DNA of 12,914 nucleotides from Deinococcus phoenicis. GTDB taxonomy: Bacteria > Deinococcota > Deinococci > Deinococcales > Deinococcaceae. The position numbers and the translations under genes are program-made. Of the stretch, positions 1 through 6,759 are shown piece by piece; the stretch's first letter is position 1; each line of letters begins with the position of its first letter. The notes beneath the pieces were generated by a model that was given only the letters and a program-made list of their open reading frames with translations, was not told the origin of the DNA and made no database searches. The DNA is taken from the NCBI RefSeq assembly GCF_000599865.1, contig NZ_JHAC01000078.1:1-12914 (forward strand). The letters run 5' to 3'.

Positions 1-61
1 AGCGGACCAGAACCTGGCCCGCTGCGCTGTTCCCTCTGCACTTTTCAAACACGCTCTCAGA
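1..61. repeat. Left arm of a 61-bp inverted repeat, probable IS terminus
   Basis: These bases are the exact reverse complement of 12853-12913, and identity stops at base 62. The inner edge carries the motif GAGAGCGTGTTTGAAAAG (read outward from about 58), which looks like the terminal inverted repeat of an insertion sequence. The body of the putative IS lies outside the window, so the family cannot be assigned. No convincing transposase C-terminus is readable in any frame of the 61 bases. Confidence 0.75.
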
Positions 62-114
62 GCGTGAAGAGTCGGACGGGAGGTCGCCCTGGGACGATGA
101 AGACGAGGTTTTTT

Positions 115-133
115 CCTCCCCCTGGTGGGGAGG
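115..133. other. Short perfect stem-loop in the left gene-free flank
   Basis: CCTCCCC (115-121) pairs with GGGGAGG (127-133) around a 5-nt loop and is preceded on the plus strand by a run of T. The T run is on the wrong side for a plus-strand intrinsic terminator, and on the minus strand the stem is followed by A, so no terminator function is claimed. The rest of 62-302 holds no gene I can recognise. Confidence 0.4.
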
Positions 134-302
134 TTGGCAACGCCGTCTCAGACAGCGGGAAACGTACTTCACAGCTCCTGATGAGTTCTTGTTCAAACAT
201 GCCCTCGGACGTTCCTTCCACCTCAGGTCCGCCGGCATCCGTGGCTGTCACGGGAGCGTCCGCGTCGTCAAGCTAGTGGCCTCGTCCAGGTGAACGTGGC
301 CG

Positions 303-1202
303 TTACCGGGTCAGTCGGCTCAGGGCCGCACAACCCACCACCACCAGAGCCGCCACCAGGGTACGGCCGTCCAGCGCTTCGCCCAGGAACAGCGCCGACC
401 ACACCACGGTCAGGACCGGTTGGACGAGTTGGACCTGTCCGGCCCGCGCCACCCCGCCCAGCGCCAGCCCCCGGTACCAGGCGAAAAATCCCAGGAACAT
501 ACTCACCACCGACACATATCCAAAGGCCAGCCAGGCCACCCCTGAGGGCAGCTGGGTCGGCCAGGGGGTCAGCAGGACGGTGATCAGCGCCGCAGGCAGG
601 GAGAACACCAGCGCCCAGCTCACCACGCGCCACCCGTCCAGTTCACGGGCCAGCCGTCCGCCCTCCGCATAACCCAGGGCGGCCAGCAGCACCGCCAGCA
701 GCATGAATACGTCGCCGGTCCCCAGATGCCCGGCACCAGTCGTGGCTGCAAACGCCACGACCGCCACCACGCCGAGGGCCGACACCAGCCAGAACATGGG
801 GCGGGGGCGCTCGCGGGTCAGCAGCACGGCGGCGATGGCAGTTGCAGCGGGGAGCAGGCCCACCACGACCGCGCCGTGCGAGGACGGCACGGTGCGCAGT
901 GCGAGAGACGTGAGGACGGGAAACCCGAAGACCACCCCCAGCGCCACGAGTGCGAGTCCCCGCCAATGACGGCGCTCAGGGAAACGCTCATGCCGCACGA
1001 GCAGCAGGCCCAGCGCCAGCAGCCCAGCCACAACCGCGCGTCCGAAGCCGACGGTGTACCCCCCGAACTCGGGCACGGCGAGCCGGGTCGCCGGGAGGGT
1101 AAAGCTAAAGCACAGCACGCCCAAGGCCGCCCACCACCACCCCACCGTCTCTGCCCTGGGTGTTTCTGCTCTCGAGGCTGTAACGCTACCAATGTTCTTC
1201 AC
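303..1202 (-). CDS. EamA/DMT-family transporter
   Basis: A 299-residue inner-membrane protein of the drug/metabolite transporter superfamily (two EamA domains, about ten predicted helices), the usual length for the family. Hydrophobic segments start at about residue 21 and run to the end with short loops. A short basic loop near 70-80 and a Gly/Ala-rich second half fit the family. The substrate cannot be read from sequence; relatives export amino acids or other small metabolites. The start is GTG at 1202, chosen because TATCAT lies 5 nt upstream on the minus strand, which suggests a leaderless mRNA. A GTG at 1145 would still give an intact first helix. The gene is divergent from a MocR regulator that begins 17 nt away, so control by that regulator is the likely arrangement. 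The stop is TAA at 305-303. Confidence 0.88.
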   Translation of the reverse strand: MKNIGSVTASRAETPRAETVGWWWAALGVLCFSFTLPATRLAVPEFGGYTVGFGRAVVAGLLALGLLLVRHERFPERRHWRGLALVALGVVFGFPVLTSLALRTVPSSHGAVVVGLLPAATAIAAVLLTRERPRPMFWLVSALGVVAVVAFAATTGAGHLGTGDVFMLLAVLLAALGYAEGGRLARELDGWRVVSWALVFSLPAALITVLLTPWPTQLPSGVAWLAFGYVSVVSMFLGFFAWYRGLALGGVARAGQVQLVQPVLTVVWSALFLGEALDGRTLVAALVVVGCAALSRLTR

Positions 1203-1219
1203 GTTCTATGATAACGCTA
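1181..1219. promoter_or_regulatory. Direct-repeat operator candidate for the MocR regulator
   Basis: TAACGCTA occurs at 1181-1188 and again at 1212-1219, 31 bp apart start to start, so both lie on about the same face of the helix (three turns). Direct repeats spaced by roughly three turns are the binding mode known for MocR proteins such as GabR. The left copy covers the -35 position of the plus-strand regulator promoter. The right copy covers its start codon and the upstream side of the minus-strand promoter. The repeat is seen directly; the binding is inferred. Confidence 0.5.
1207..1213. promoter_or_regulatory. Overlapping divergent -10 boxes of the MocR and EamA genes
   Basis: TATGAT (1207-1212, plus) lies 6 nt before ATG 1219. 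On the minus strand TATCAT (1213-1208) lies 5 nt before GTG 1202. The two boxes share five base pairs, so the two promoters should exclude each other. The -35 regions are weak on both sides, as expected for promoters that need an activator. No room exists for a leader or Shine-Dalgarno sequence on either transcript. Confidence 0.55.
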
Positions 1220-2631
1220 TGTCCATCGAGAGCGGAAGTGCCTCCAGCAGACAACGCCTGCTGCTCGATCTGAGAGCGCACATTCAACATGAGTTGGGAG
1301 TGGGTGAACAACTGCCCTCGGTTCGCGAGTTGACGCGCCGTTACAGGACCAGCCCCGTGACGGTGAGTGGGGTGCTGGCGCAGCTCGCACGCGACGGCCT
1401 GATCGTCACCCGTCCGGGCCACGGAACGTTCGTGGCGGAGGCCATCTCCGCGCCCCAGGGGCGCGACCTCGGGTGGCAGACCGTCACCCTCTCCGGGCGC
1501 TCCGCCCTGCCGGGGCATGTTCAAGACCTGTTCCGGCCCCCGCTCCCCGACACCCTCCCCCTGGGCAGCGGGTACCCGGACGAGACGCTGCAACCCCTGG
1601 ACCTGCTGGGTAAGGCCCTGAAAGAAGCGGCCAAACGCCCCGGGGTGTGGTCGCGTCTGCCCCCTGAGGGGCTTGAAGCCCTGCGGGTCTGGCTTGCGCG
1701 GGAACTGGGCGGAGAGTACCGGGCGTCAGACGTGCTGATCGTTCCGGGCGGGCAGGCGGGGCTTTCGACCGTCCTGCGCGCCCTGTTGCCCCCCGGTGCG
1801 CCGCTGCTGGTGGAGTCGCCGACGTATTACGGGGTGCTTGCCGCCGCGCACGCCGTCGGCGTGCAGCCCATCCCCGTTCCGGCCGACGCCCAGGGGATTC
1901 GGCCTGACTTGCTGGACGTGGCGTTGCGCTCCTCTGGCGCAAAGGTCGTGTATCTGCAACCGCGGTATGCCAATCCGACAGGTGCCGTGCTCGCCCCCGA
2001 ACGCCGCGTGGCGGTGCTGGCGGCGGCGGAGCGGGCCGGCGCGTTCATTATTGAAGATGACTACGCCCGTGACCTCACCCTGGAAGGTGAACCGCTGCCA
2101 CCCCTGGCCCTGGCGGGTGAGGGGCGCGTCGTGTACCTGCGCTCGCTGACCAAGGCGGCGGCCCCCGGTCTGCGGATCGCGGCCCTGATCGCGCGCGGCC
2201 CGGTCTTGACGCGTCTGCGAAACGCGCGCGCCGTCGAGGACTACTTTCTGGCGGGGCCGATGCAAGAAGCGGCCCTGGGTGTCCTGACTGCCCGGGGCTG
2301 GCCGCGTCACCTCAAGGACCTGCAAGGCACGCTGCGGGTGCGGCGGGACGCGATGGTGTGGGCGCTGGCCCAACATTGGCCTGAAGCGCGGCTGTTCCTC
2401 GTCCCTCAAGGCGGGTACAACCTGTGGGTGCAGTTGCCCGGGGGGTTGGGGGACTTGGCGTTCGCGGAGGGAGCGGCGCGTGCCGGGGTGCAGGTCAGTG
2501 CGGGGAGTGGGTTCTTTCCGGAGGAATCGGATGAGGCGTTCGTGCGCCTGAGTTATGCGGCGGCCAGTCCCAGCGTCATAGAAGAAGCCGTGTGCCGGTT
2601 AAAACCGTTGGTGCAGGGCGTAAATGCGTGA
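1219..2631 (+). CDS. MocR-type regulator (GntR winged helix fused to PLP aminotransferase fold)
   Basis: 470 residues from ATG 1219. Residues about 8-75 form a GntR winged helix (LPSVRELTRRY followed by a GHGTFV wing). Residues about 110-465 are a fold-type I aminotransferase domain. Visible PLP-site motifs are VPGGQAGL, NPTG, EDDYARD (the Asp that contacts the PLP ring nitrogen) and SLTKAAAPGLR, in which K312 should form the Schiff base. The domain order and length are those of MocR/PdxR regulators, which use PLP or a PLP-amino-acid adduct as effector and rarely act as enzymes. The QPRYANPTG stretch is closer to aminoadipate-type aminotransferases than to the HQFPTG of classical MocR proteins. 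An earlier in-frame ATG at 1054 lies inside the divergent transporter gene and is unlikely to be used. Control of the adjacent EamA gene and of itself is inferred from the layout. Confidence 0.9.
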   Translation: MSIESGSASSRQRLLLDLRAHIQHELGVGEQLPSVRELTRRYRTSPVTVSGVLAQLARDGLIVTRPGHGTFVAEAISAPQGRDLGWQTVTLSGRSALPGHVQDLFRPPLPDTLPLGSGYPDETLQPLDLLGKALKEAAKRPGVWSRLPPEGLEALRVWLARELGGEYRASDVLIVPGGQAGLSTVLRALLPPGAPLLVESPTYYGVLAAAHAVGVQPIPVPADAQGIRPDLLDVALRSSGAKVVYLQPRYANPTGAVLAPERRVAVLAAAERAGAFIIEDDYARDLTLEGEPLPPLALAGEGRVVYLRSLTKAAAPGLRIAALIARGPVLTRLRNARAVEDYFLAGPMQEAALGVLTARGWPRHLKDLQGTLRVRRDAMVWALAQHWPEARLFLVPQGGYNLWVQLPGGLGDLAFAEGAARAGVQVSAGSGFFPEESDEAFVRLSYAAASPSVIEEAVCRLKPLVQGVNA

Positions 2632-2672
2632 GCAGTTGAAAGACGTCCCGGCAAAGTCCATCTGGGACGAGG

Positions 2673-2687
2673 GGGCCACCGCGGCCC
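2673..2687 (+). terminator. Weak terminator-like hairpin after the MocR gene
   Basis: GGGCC and GGCCC flank a 5-nt loop and are followed by GCTTTACT. The U tract is short, so termination is uncertain. A second possible stem, GTCCC with GGGAC (about 2645-2668), lies just before it. Confidence 0.25.
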
Positions 2688-2805
2688 GCTTTACTGTGGC
2701 AAGCGCCGTTGCTCTTCCTCTTGATGCCTCAACATCCTGATACTCCACGTTCCCAGCGCACTGCCGACCCTTCCGGTTATCCAAGCATGCGCATATTCTC
2801 AACCA

Positions 2806-2856
2806 GGGCATGCCCAGGACTTCGGGACTCCTGAAAAGGATCGGGTCCGAGTCCCG
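2806..2856. other. Two small inverted repeats in the gene-free gap 2632-3119
   Basis: GGGCATGCCC at 2806-2815 is a perfect 10-bp palindrome. CGGGACTC (2823-2830) pairs with GAGTCCCG (2849-2856) across an 18-nt loop. No protein with recognisable features is encoded in this roughly 490-bp stretch on either strand; open frames there have no family-like motifs. The gap otherwise contains only the molybdate operon promoter near its right end. Confidence 0.4.
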
Positions 2857-3084
2857 TTCATTCGCGTACCGACGACTCACCGGCCAGCTTCCAGGGCCGC
2901 CACGCGTCGTCCCGGAGCGCGAACCCAGGCGAAGCGGAGGCGACTCCCCTTCACCGCACCTGGCGCCGGAGGCCATGAAGAGCGCCTGGCAGCAGGCCGT
3001 CCGGTTGCTCGAACTCGAGAACCTTCGCCTCCCCGTTCAGCCGATGCCCCTCACCCCAGGACCAAGCATGTTTGTACCTTTTGA

Positions 3085-3113
3085 TTGACGCTTTGTCGCT
3101 TTTGTTTTACGTT
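3085..3113 (+). promoter_or_regulatory. Promoter of the molybdate operon with tandem repeat in the spacer
   Basis: TTGACG (3085-3090) and TACGTT (3108-3113) are separated by 17 bp, and the -10 box ends 6 nt before GTG 3120. The spacer contains a tandem direct repeat, CGCTTTGT (3089-3096) followed by CGCTTTTGT (3097-3105), a good position for repression or activation by the regulator encoded first in the operon. The promoter match is seen directly; the operator role is inferred. Confidence 0.65.
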
Positions 3114-3119
3114 CGGGGG

Positions 3120-4283
3120 GTGCTTGCCCCCCCCGTCACCCTCCATACGCACGTTCGAGCCTTCCGTGAACGGGCGCATCTGCGGCCCAGTGAGCTGGCC
3201 CGGCAGGTCGGCATTTCGCGGCAGGCCCTGCACAAGATCGAGACCGGGGCCTACCTCCCCAGCACGCTGATCGCCTTCCAACTTGCCCAGGTGCTGCATT
3301 GCCGTGTAGATGAGCTGTTCACCCTCGTTCCTCCCGAGGTCACTGCGACCCTCTGCGCGCCGGTCACGGGTGACACTCGCGTTCAGTTGGCCCAAGTGGG
3401 GGAGCGCCTGCTGGCCTTTCCCTTGACCGGCACCCCGGGCTTCCGGCAGACGGCGGACGGCGTGGTCCGCCCGATTGCGGGCGAACAGGCCGAACCGGGT
3501 GAGGTGCGCGCCGAACTGCTGGGTTCACCCGACCGGCTGCCCCGCACCGCCGTGCTGGTGGGCTGTGACCCGTCGCTGGAACTGCTGTCCTCTCACGCGG
3601 CTGAACATGCACCGGAGGTCCGGGTGCTGTGGCACCCGGCCTCCAGTCTCGCCGCACTGGAGGCGCTGAGTCGGGGCGAGGCCCACGCCGCCGCCATTCA
3701 CCTCTGGGACGCCGAGACCGGCGTGTCCAACCTGCCCTTCGTGGAACGGCTGTTCCCCGGCCAGGTCATGCACCTGCTCACCCTCTGGTCCTGGGAGCAG
3801 GGTCTGATATTGCCGTCCGGCAACCCCAGGGGCGTCACGGGAATTGCCGACCTCCCCGGGTTGCGCTTAGTCAACCGTGAAGTGGGTGCAGGGAGCCGCC
3901 TGCTGCTCGACGCCTGGCTGGGGAGGGAGGGCGTGACGCTCGCCGAGCGCCGCGCCCTCCCTGGGTACGGGAACGAGGTGCATAGTCACCTGGAGGCGGC
4001 GGGCCGGGTGGCCGCCGGACTGGCGGACGTGGCCCCAGGGCCACGCTCCGCCGCCCAGGCCCTGGGTCTGCATTTCATCCCGGTCCAAATCGAACGCTTC
4101 GACCTGGTGGTGCCCGACGCGCACCTGTTCCACCCCGGCATCACCGCCCTGCTCGCGGTGGCCCAGACCCCGGCCTTCCGCTCGGACCTGGCCCTGCTGG
4201 GCGGCTACGACCCGGGCCACGCCGGAGAACGCTGGCAGACCACCGGCCCCACGTCCCCACCCCCACAGGAGGTTGCCTCATGA
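3120..4283 (+). CDS. XRE-family regulator with periplasmic-binding-protein-like domain (probable molybdate-responsive regulator)
   Basis: 387 residues from GTG 3120, chosen because a TTGACG-N17-TACGTT promoter ends 6 nt upstream; the frame stays open further upstream but would start inside the promoter. Residues about 12-70 are a Cro/XRE helix-turn-helix (LARQVGISRQALHKIETGAY, then VDELF). Residues about 140-375 resemble the cytoplasmic PBP-like domain found in molybdate-related regulators and some MoeA-linked proteins, with VGCDPSLELL, LVNREVGAGSRLLLD and FDLVVPDAHL. No membrane segment or signal peptide is present, so it should act in the cytoplasm. It is the first gene of the operon and its stop overlaps modA (ATGA). 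The likely job is to sense molybdate or molybdenum cofactor status and control the operon; it replaces the ModE type. The ligand is inferred from context. Confidence 0.82.
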   Translation: MLAPPVTLHTHVRAFRERAHLRPSELARQVGISRQALHKIETGAYLPSTLIAFQLAQVLHCRVDELFTLVPPEVTATLCAPVTGDTRVQLAQVGERLLAFPLTGTPGFRQTADGVVRPIAGEQAEPGEVRAELLGSPDRLPRTAVLVGCDPSLELLSSHAAEHAPEVRVLWHPASSLAALEALSRGEAHAAAIHLWDAETGVSNLPFVERLFPGQVMHLLTLWSWEQGLILPSGNPRGVTGIADLPGLRLVNREVGAGSRLLLDAWLGREGVTLAERRALPGYGNEVHSHLEAAGRVAAGLADVAPGPRSAAQALGLHFIPVQIERFDLVVPDAHLFHPGITALLAVAQTPAFRSDLALLGGYDPGHAGERWQTTGPTSPPPQEVAS

Positions 4284-5041
4284 CCCGGACCCTGCTCTTC
4301 ACCGCCCTGCTGCTGACCACCGGCAGCGCGAGCGCCGCCAACCTCACGGTGTTCGCCGCGGCCTCCCTCACCGACGCTTTTACCGAACTCGGCAAGGCCT
4401 TCGACGCCAAGACTGGCAACAAGACCGCCTTCCAGTTCGCCGGGTCCCAGGCCCTGCGGACCCAACTGGAGAACGGTGCCAGGGCCGACGTGTACGCCAG
4501 CGCCAACACCGCCCAGTACACGCCGCTGGTGGACCAGAATCTGGTCGCGCCCGGACAGGCCTTCGTGAGTAACAAGTTGACCGTGATCGCGCCCAGGAAC
4601 AATCCCAGGGTGACCCGGCTGCCCGACCTCGCTGTACCGGGAGTCAAACTCGTCATTGCGGACAAGAACGTTCCGGTCGGGGACTACACCCGGCGAATGC
4701 TGACGGCCATCGACAAGTCAGGCACCTATGGCAAGGACTTCTCCGCTCGCGTCCTGAAGAACGTCGTGAGCGAGGAACCCAATGTCCGGCAGGTGGCCCT
4801 CAAGGTGCAGCTCGGTGAGGCCGATGCCGCCGTGGTGTACGTGACGGACGTGACCCCGGCCCTCAAGCCCTCGGTGCGGGTCATCGCCCTGCCCACCCGC
4901 TTCAACCAGAGCGCCAGGTATCCCATCGGCGTGCTGAAGGGGAGCGCCAATCCGGAGGCCGCGCAGGCGTTCGTGCAGTACGTCCTGTCGCCCGGGGGCC
5001 AGCAGATTCTGAAGAAGTGGGGGTTCCAGGCCCCCCGTTGA
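4280..5041 (+). CDS. modA: Molybdate ABC transporter, substrate-binding protein ModA
   Basis: 253 residues, normal length for ModA. An N-terminal signal peptide (basic MTRT, hydrophobic LLFTALLLTT, likely cleavage after ASA at about 19) sends it to the periplasm or cell envelope. The mature protein begins NLTVFAAASLTDAF, the ModA hallmark, with S29 and S56 (FAGSQAL) at the expected oxyanion-ligand positions and AAVVYVTD supplying the Val and Tyr ligands. The start is ATG 4280, supported by AGGAGG at 4267-4272 and by a 4-nt overlap with the regulator stop. It captures molybdate (or tungstate; the sequence does not separate them) and delivers it to ModB. Confidence 0.95.
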   Translation: MTRTLLFTALLLTTGSASAANLTVFAAASLTDAFTELGKAFDAKTGNKTAFQFAGSQALRTQLENGARADVYASANTAQYTPLVDQNLVAPGQAFVSNKLTVIAPRNNPRVTRLPDLAVPGVKLVIADKNVPVGDYTRRMLTAIDKSGTYGKDFSARVLKNVVSEEPNVRQVALKVQLGEADAAVVYVTDVTPALKPSVRVIALPTRFNQSARYPIGVLKGSANPEAAQAFVQYVLSPGGQQILKKWGFQAPR

Positions 5042-5092
5042 AGTGAGGCAGCTTTCCCGCCGTCCCCCATCCTCCACGAAAGAAGGCGTCTC

Positions 5093-5305
5093 ATGCAGAT
5101 CAGCGCCCGCAACACCCTGCAAGGTCAGGTCACGTCCCTCAAGTTGGGCGACGTGGAAGCCGAAGTCACCCTCCGGATCGAGGACGGGGTCGAGATCACC
5201 GCCACCATCACCCGCGCCTCCGCCGAACGGCTGGGACTGGCCGAGGGCAAAGTGGCCCACGCCGTCATCAAGGCCAGCGACGTGATGATTGCGGTGGGCG
5301 ACTAG
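5093..5305 (+). CDS. Molbindin (single Mop/TOBE domain, molybdate-binding)
   Basis: 70 residues, the exact size of a stand-alone molbindin. It opens with MQISARNTLQGQV and shows the family landmarks: Gly-x-Val after ISARN, the EVTLRI strand, TITRASAERLGL and the closing VIKASDVMIAVG. Such proteins assemble into cytoplasmic hexamers that store and buffer molybdate or tungstate. GAAAGAAGG (5078-5086) is a fair Shine-Dalgarno for ATG 5093. It sits 51 nt after modA and 20 nt before the next gene, inside the same operon. In many bacteria this domain is fused to ModC or ModE; here it is a separate gene and no ModC is present. Confidence 0.92.
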   Translation: MQISARNTLQGQVTSLKLGDVEAEVTLRIEDGVEITATITRASAERLGLAEGKVAHAVIKASDVMIAVGD

Positions 5306-5325
5306 CCCCAGCGGCCCGAAAGGAC

Positions 5326-5886
5326 ATGCCCATGTTCCGCACTGTCAGTCTTGGCCCCGCCCTGCTGTGGACCCTGGGCACTGCCCAGGATCAGACCCAG
5401 CCCGCGTCCGGCACCCCAGCCACAGTCACCGCTCCCGCTGTCAGCACAGCGGCCACGCCTATCGTCCTCACTGGCGCGGCGCAGACTCCCCACTCGTCTT
5501 CGCTCGCGGACCTGCGAACCTTCCCCAGCCGGACCCTCACCGTCTCCTCCACCTCGGGTGGACAGAGCATGACCCATACCTACCGGGGCGTTCTGCTGTT
5601 CGATCTTCTGAAGGCGCCCAAACCGAACCTGAACGCGGGAACGAAGAACGACGCCTTGCGCTGGGGCGTCCTGGCGAGGGGAGCCGACGGGTACACAGCC
5701 CTGTTTTCCTGGGGAGAACTGGACCCGGACTTCAGGAACCGCCCGGTCCTGCTGGCCTATGAAGAGGACAGGCAACCCCTCCCCGCGCGTGACGGGGCGG
5801 TGCGGCTGGTGGTGCCGGGTGACGGGAAGGGCGGGCGGTACGTCAGCAACCTGGTCGAGTTGCAGGGCTTCCGCACCGGCCCTTGA
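5326..5886 (+). CDS. Small sulfite-oxidase-fold (Oxidored_molyb-like) exported protein without cysteine
   Basis: 186 residues (184 if ATG 5332 is used); GAAAGGA precedes the start. Residues about 1-20 look like a modest signal peptide, followed by a Thr/Pro/Ala-rich linker to about 45. The rest matches the small molybdopterin-dependent oxidoreductase-like family often found near mod genes: LADLRTFPSRTLTVSS, THTYRGVLLFDLL, GADGYTALFSWGELDP, VLLAYEEDRQPLP and RLVVPGDGKGGRYVSNLVELQ. The protein has no cysteine at all, so it lacks the thiolate that ligates molybdenum in sulfite oxidase and YedY/MsrP. It is therefore unlikely to be a classical oxidoreductase and may bind molybdate or cofactor, or have another envelope role. 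Its stop overlaps the modB start (TTGA). Confidence 0.75.
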   Translation: MPMFRTVSLGPALLWTLGTAQDQTQPASGTPATVTAPAVSTAATPIVLTGAAQTPHSSSLADLRTFPSRTLTVSSTSGGQSMTHTYRGVLLFDLLKAPKPNLNAGTKNDALRWGVLARGADGYTALFSWGELDPDFRNRPVLLAYEEDRQPLPARDGAVRLVVPGDGKGGRYVSNLVELQGFRTGP

Positions 5887-6731
5887 GCTGGGGTCTGACC
5901 AGGAAGCGTGAGGCCTCCCTGGAGCCGGCCCGGTCCGCGGTGCGCCGTCCCCGCCTGCCGGTCATGCCGCTGCTGCTGGGCGGCGTGATGACCCTGTTCC
6001 TGCTCCTGCCGATCCTGGTGGTCCTGGGACGCGGGCTGAGCGCCGACTTCCTGTCCACCCTGCTCAGCCCGGTGGTGATGGACGCGCTGCGGGTCAGCCT
6101 GTGGACGACCCTCACCACGCTGGGGCTGACGGTGCTGTTTGTCACCCCGGTCGCCTACCTGCTGGCGCGCTTCGACTTTCCCGGCAAGGCGGTGTTGGAC
6201 ACCCTGCTTGACCTGCCCATCGTGTTGCCTCCGGTGGTGGCCGGGGTAGGGTTGCTGCTGACCTTCGGCCGCAACGGGCTGCTGGGGCCGCCCCTCGAAC
6301 TGGCAGGGATCAGCCTGGCCTTTTCCCCAGCGGCGGTGGTGCTGGCGCAACTGTTCACCTCAGCGCCCTTCTACCTGCGGACGGCCAAGGCAGGCTTCAT
6401 GGCGGTGGACCGGGAGGTGGAACAGGCCGCGCGCACAGATGGGGCGGACGGCCTGCGGGTGTTCCGGTTCATCACCTGGCCGCTGGCCTTTCCTTTCCTG
6501 TTGGAGGGGCTGGTGCTGACCTGGGCGCGGGCGCTGGGGGAGTTCGGCGCCACCATCCTGTTCGCGGGGTCGTTGCAGGGCCGCACCCGTACCATCACCC
6601 TCGCCATCTACTCGGCGCTGGAATCGGACTTGGCCCCGGCTCTGGTGCTCTCGGCGGTGATGGTCCTCCTGGCGTTCGCGGTGCTGCTGTTCGTGCGCGG
6701 ACTGGCGATGCGGCGCAGACCTGGTCTGTGA
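5883..6731 (+). CDS. modB: Molybdate ABC transporter, permease ModB
   Basis: 282 residues from TTG 5883, which overlaps the previous stop (TTGA); ATG 5964 would give 255 residues and still keep all helices, so the start is uncertain. Several membrane helices follow a basic cytoplasmic N-terminus. The BPD-transporter EAA loop is clear at about 178-203 (EVEQAARTDGADGLRVF...ITWP), the site that docks the ATPase. LGEFGATILFAGSLQGRTRTI near 215-240 is a ModB signature. It forms the membrane channel for molybdate delivered by ModA. The expected ModC ATPase does not follow: after the stop at 6729-6731 the next recognisable sequence is a decayed patatin gene on the other strand. Confidence 0.92.
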   Translation: MSWGLTRKREASLEPARSAVRRPRLPVMPLLLGGVMTLFLLLPILVVLGRGLSADFLSTLLSPVVMDALRVSLWTTLTTLGLTVLFVTPVAYLLARFDFPGKAVLDTLLDLPIVLPPVVAGVGLLLTFGRNGLLGPPLELAGISLAFSPAAVVLAQLFTSAPFYLRTAKAGFMAVDREVEQAARTDGADGLRVFRFITWPLAFPFLLEGLVLTWARALGEFGATILFAGSLQGRTRTITLAIYSALESDLAPALVLSAVMVLLAFAVLLFVRGLAMRRRPGL

Positions 6732-6759
6732 GAGCAAGTGCATGAAGTCCCTGCGCTCT

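Noticed and set aside
2..67. A frame reading into the left end that could be a transposase C-terminus (ends FKHALRA then TGA)
   Set aside because: The stop codon lies beyond the repeat boundary and is not present in the right-hand copy, so it cannot be the natural end of a gene carried by the repeat.
145..165. A CTGAGA motif on the minus strand suggesting a TPP riboswitch
   Set aside because: The other conserved TPP elements are absent and no thiamine gene follows.
192..206. TTCAAACATGCCCTC resembles the IS-end stretch TTCAAACACGCTCTC at 44-58 (13 of 15)
   Set aside because: Too short to separate from chance, and the similarity does not continue on either side.
57..276. Overlapping small frames on both strands in the left flank
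   Set aside because: Low-complexity composition, no family-like motif, no promoter or ribosome binding site; one ends inside the IS-like arm.
2810..3088. Plus-strand frame MPRTSGLLKRIG... in the gap before the mod operon
   Set aside because: No motif, passes through the inverted repeats and runs into the mod promoter, so it is probably non-coding.
5757..6350. Long minus-strand frames rich in Gln/Arg/His opposite modB and other long frames opposite the MFS and MocR genes
   Set aside because: They are antisense shadows produced by high-GC codon usage; the opposite strand encodes clear families.
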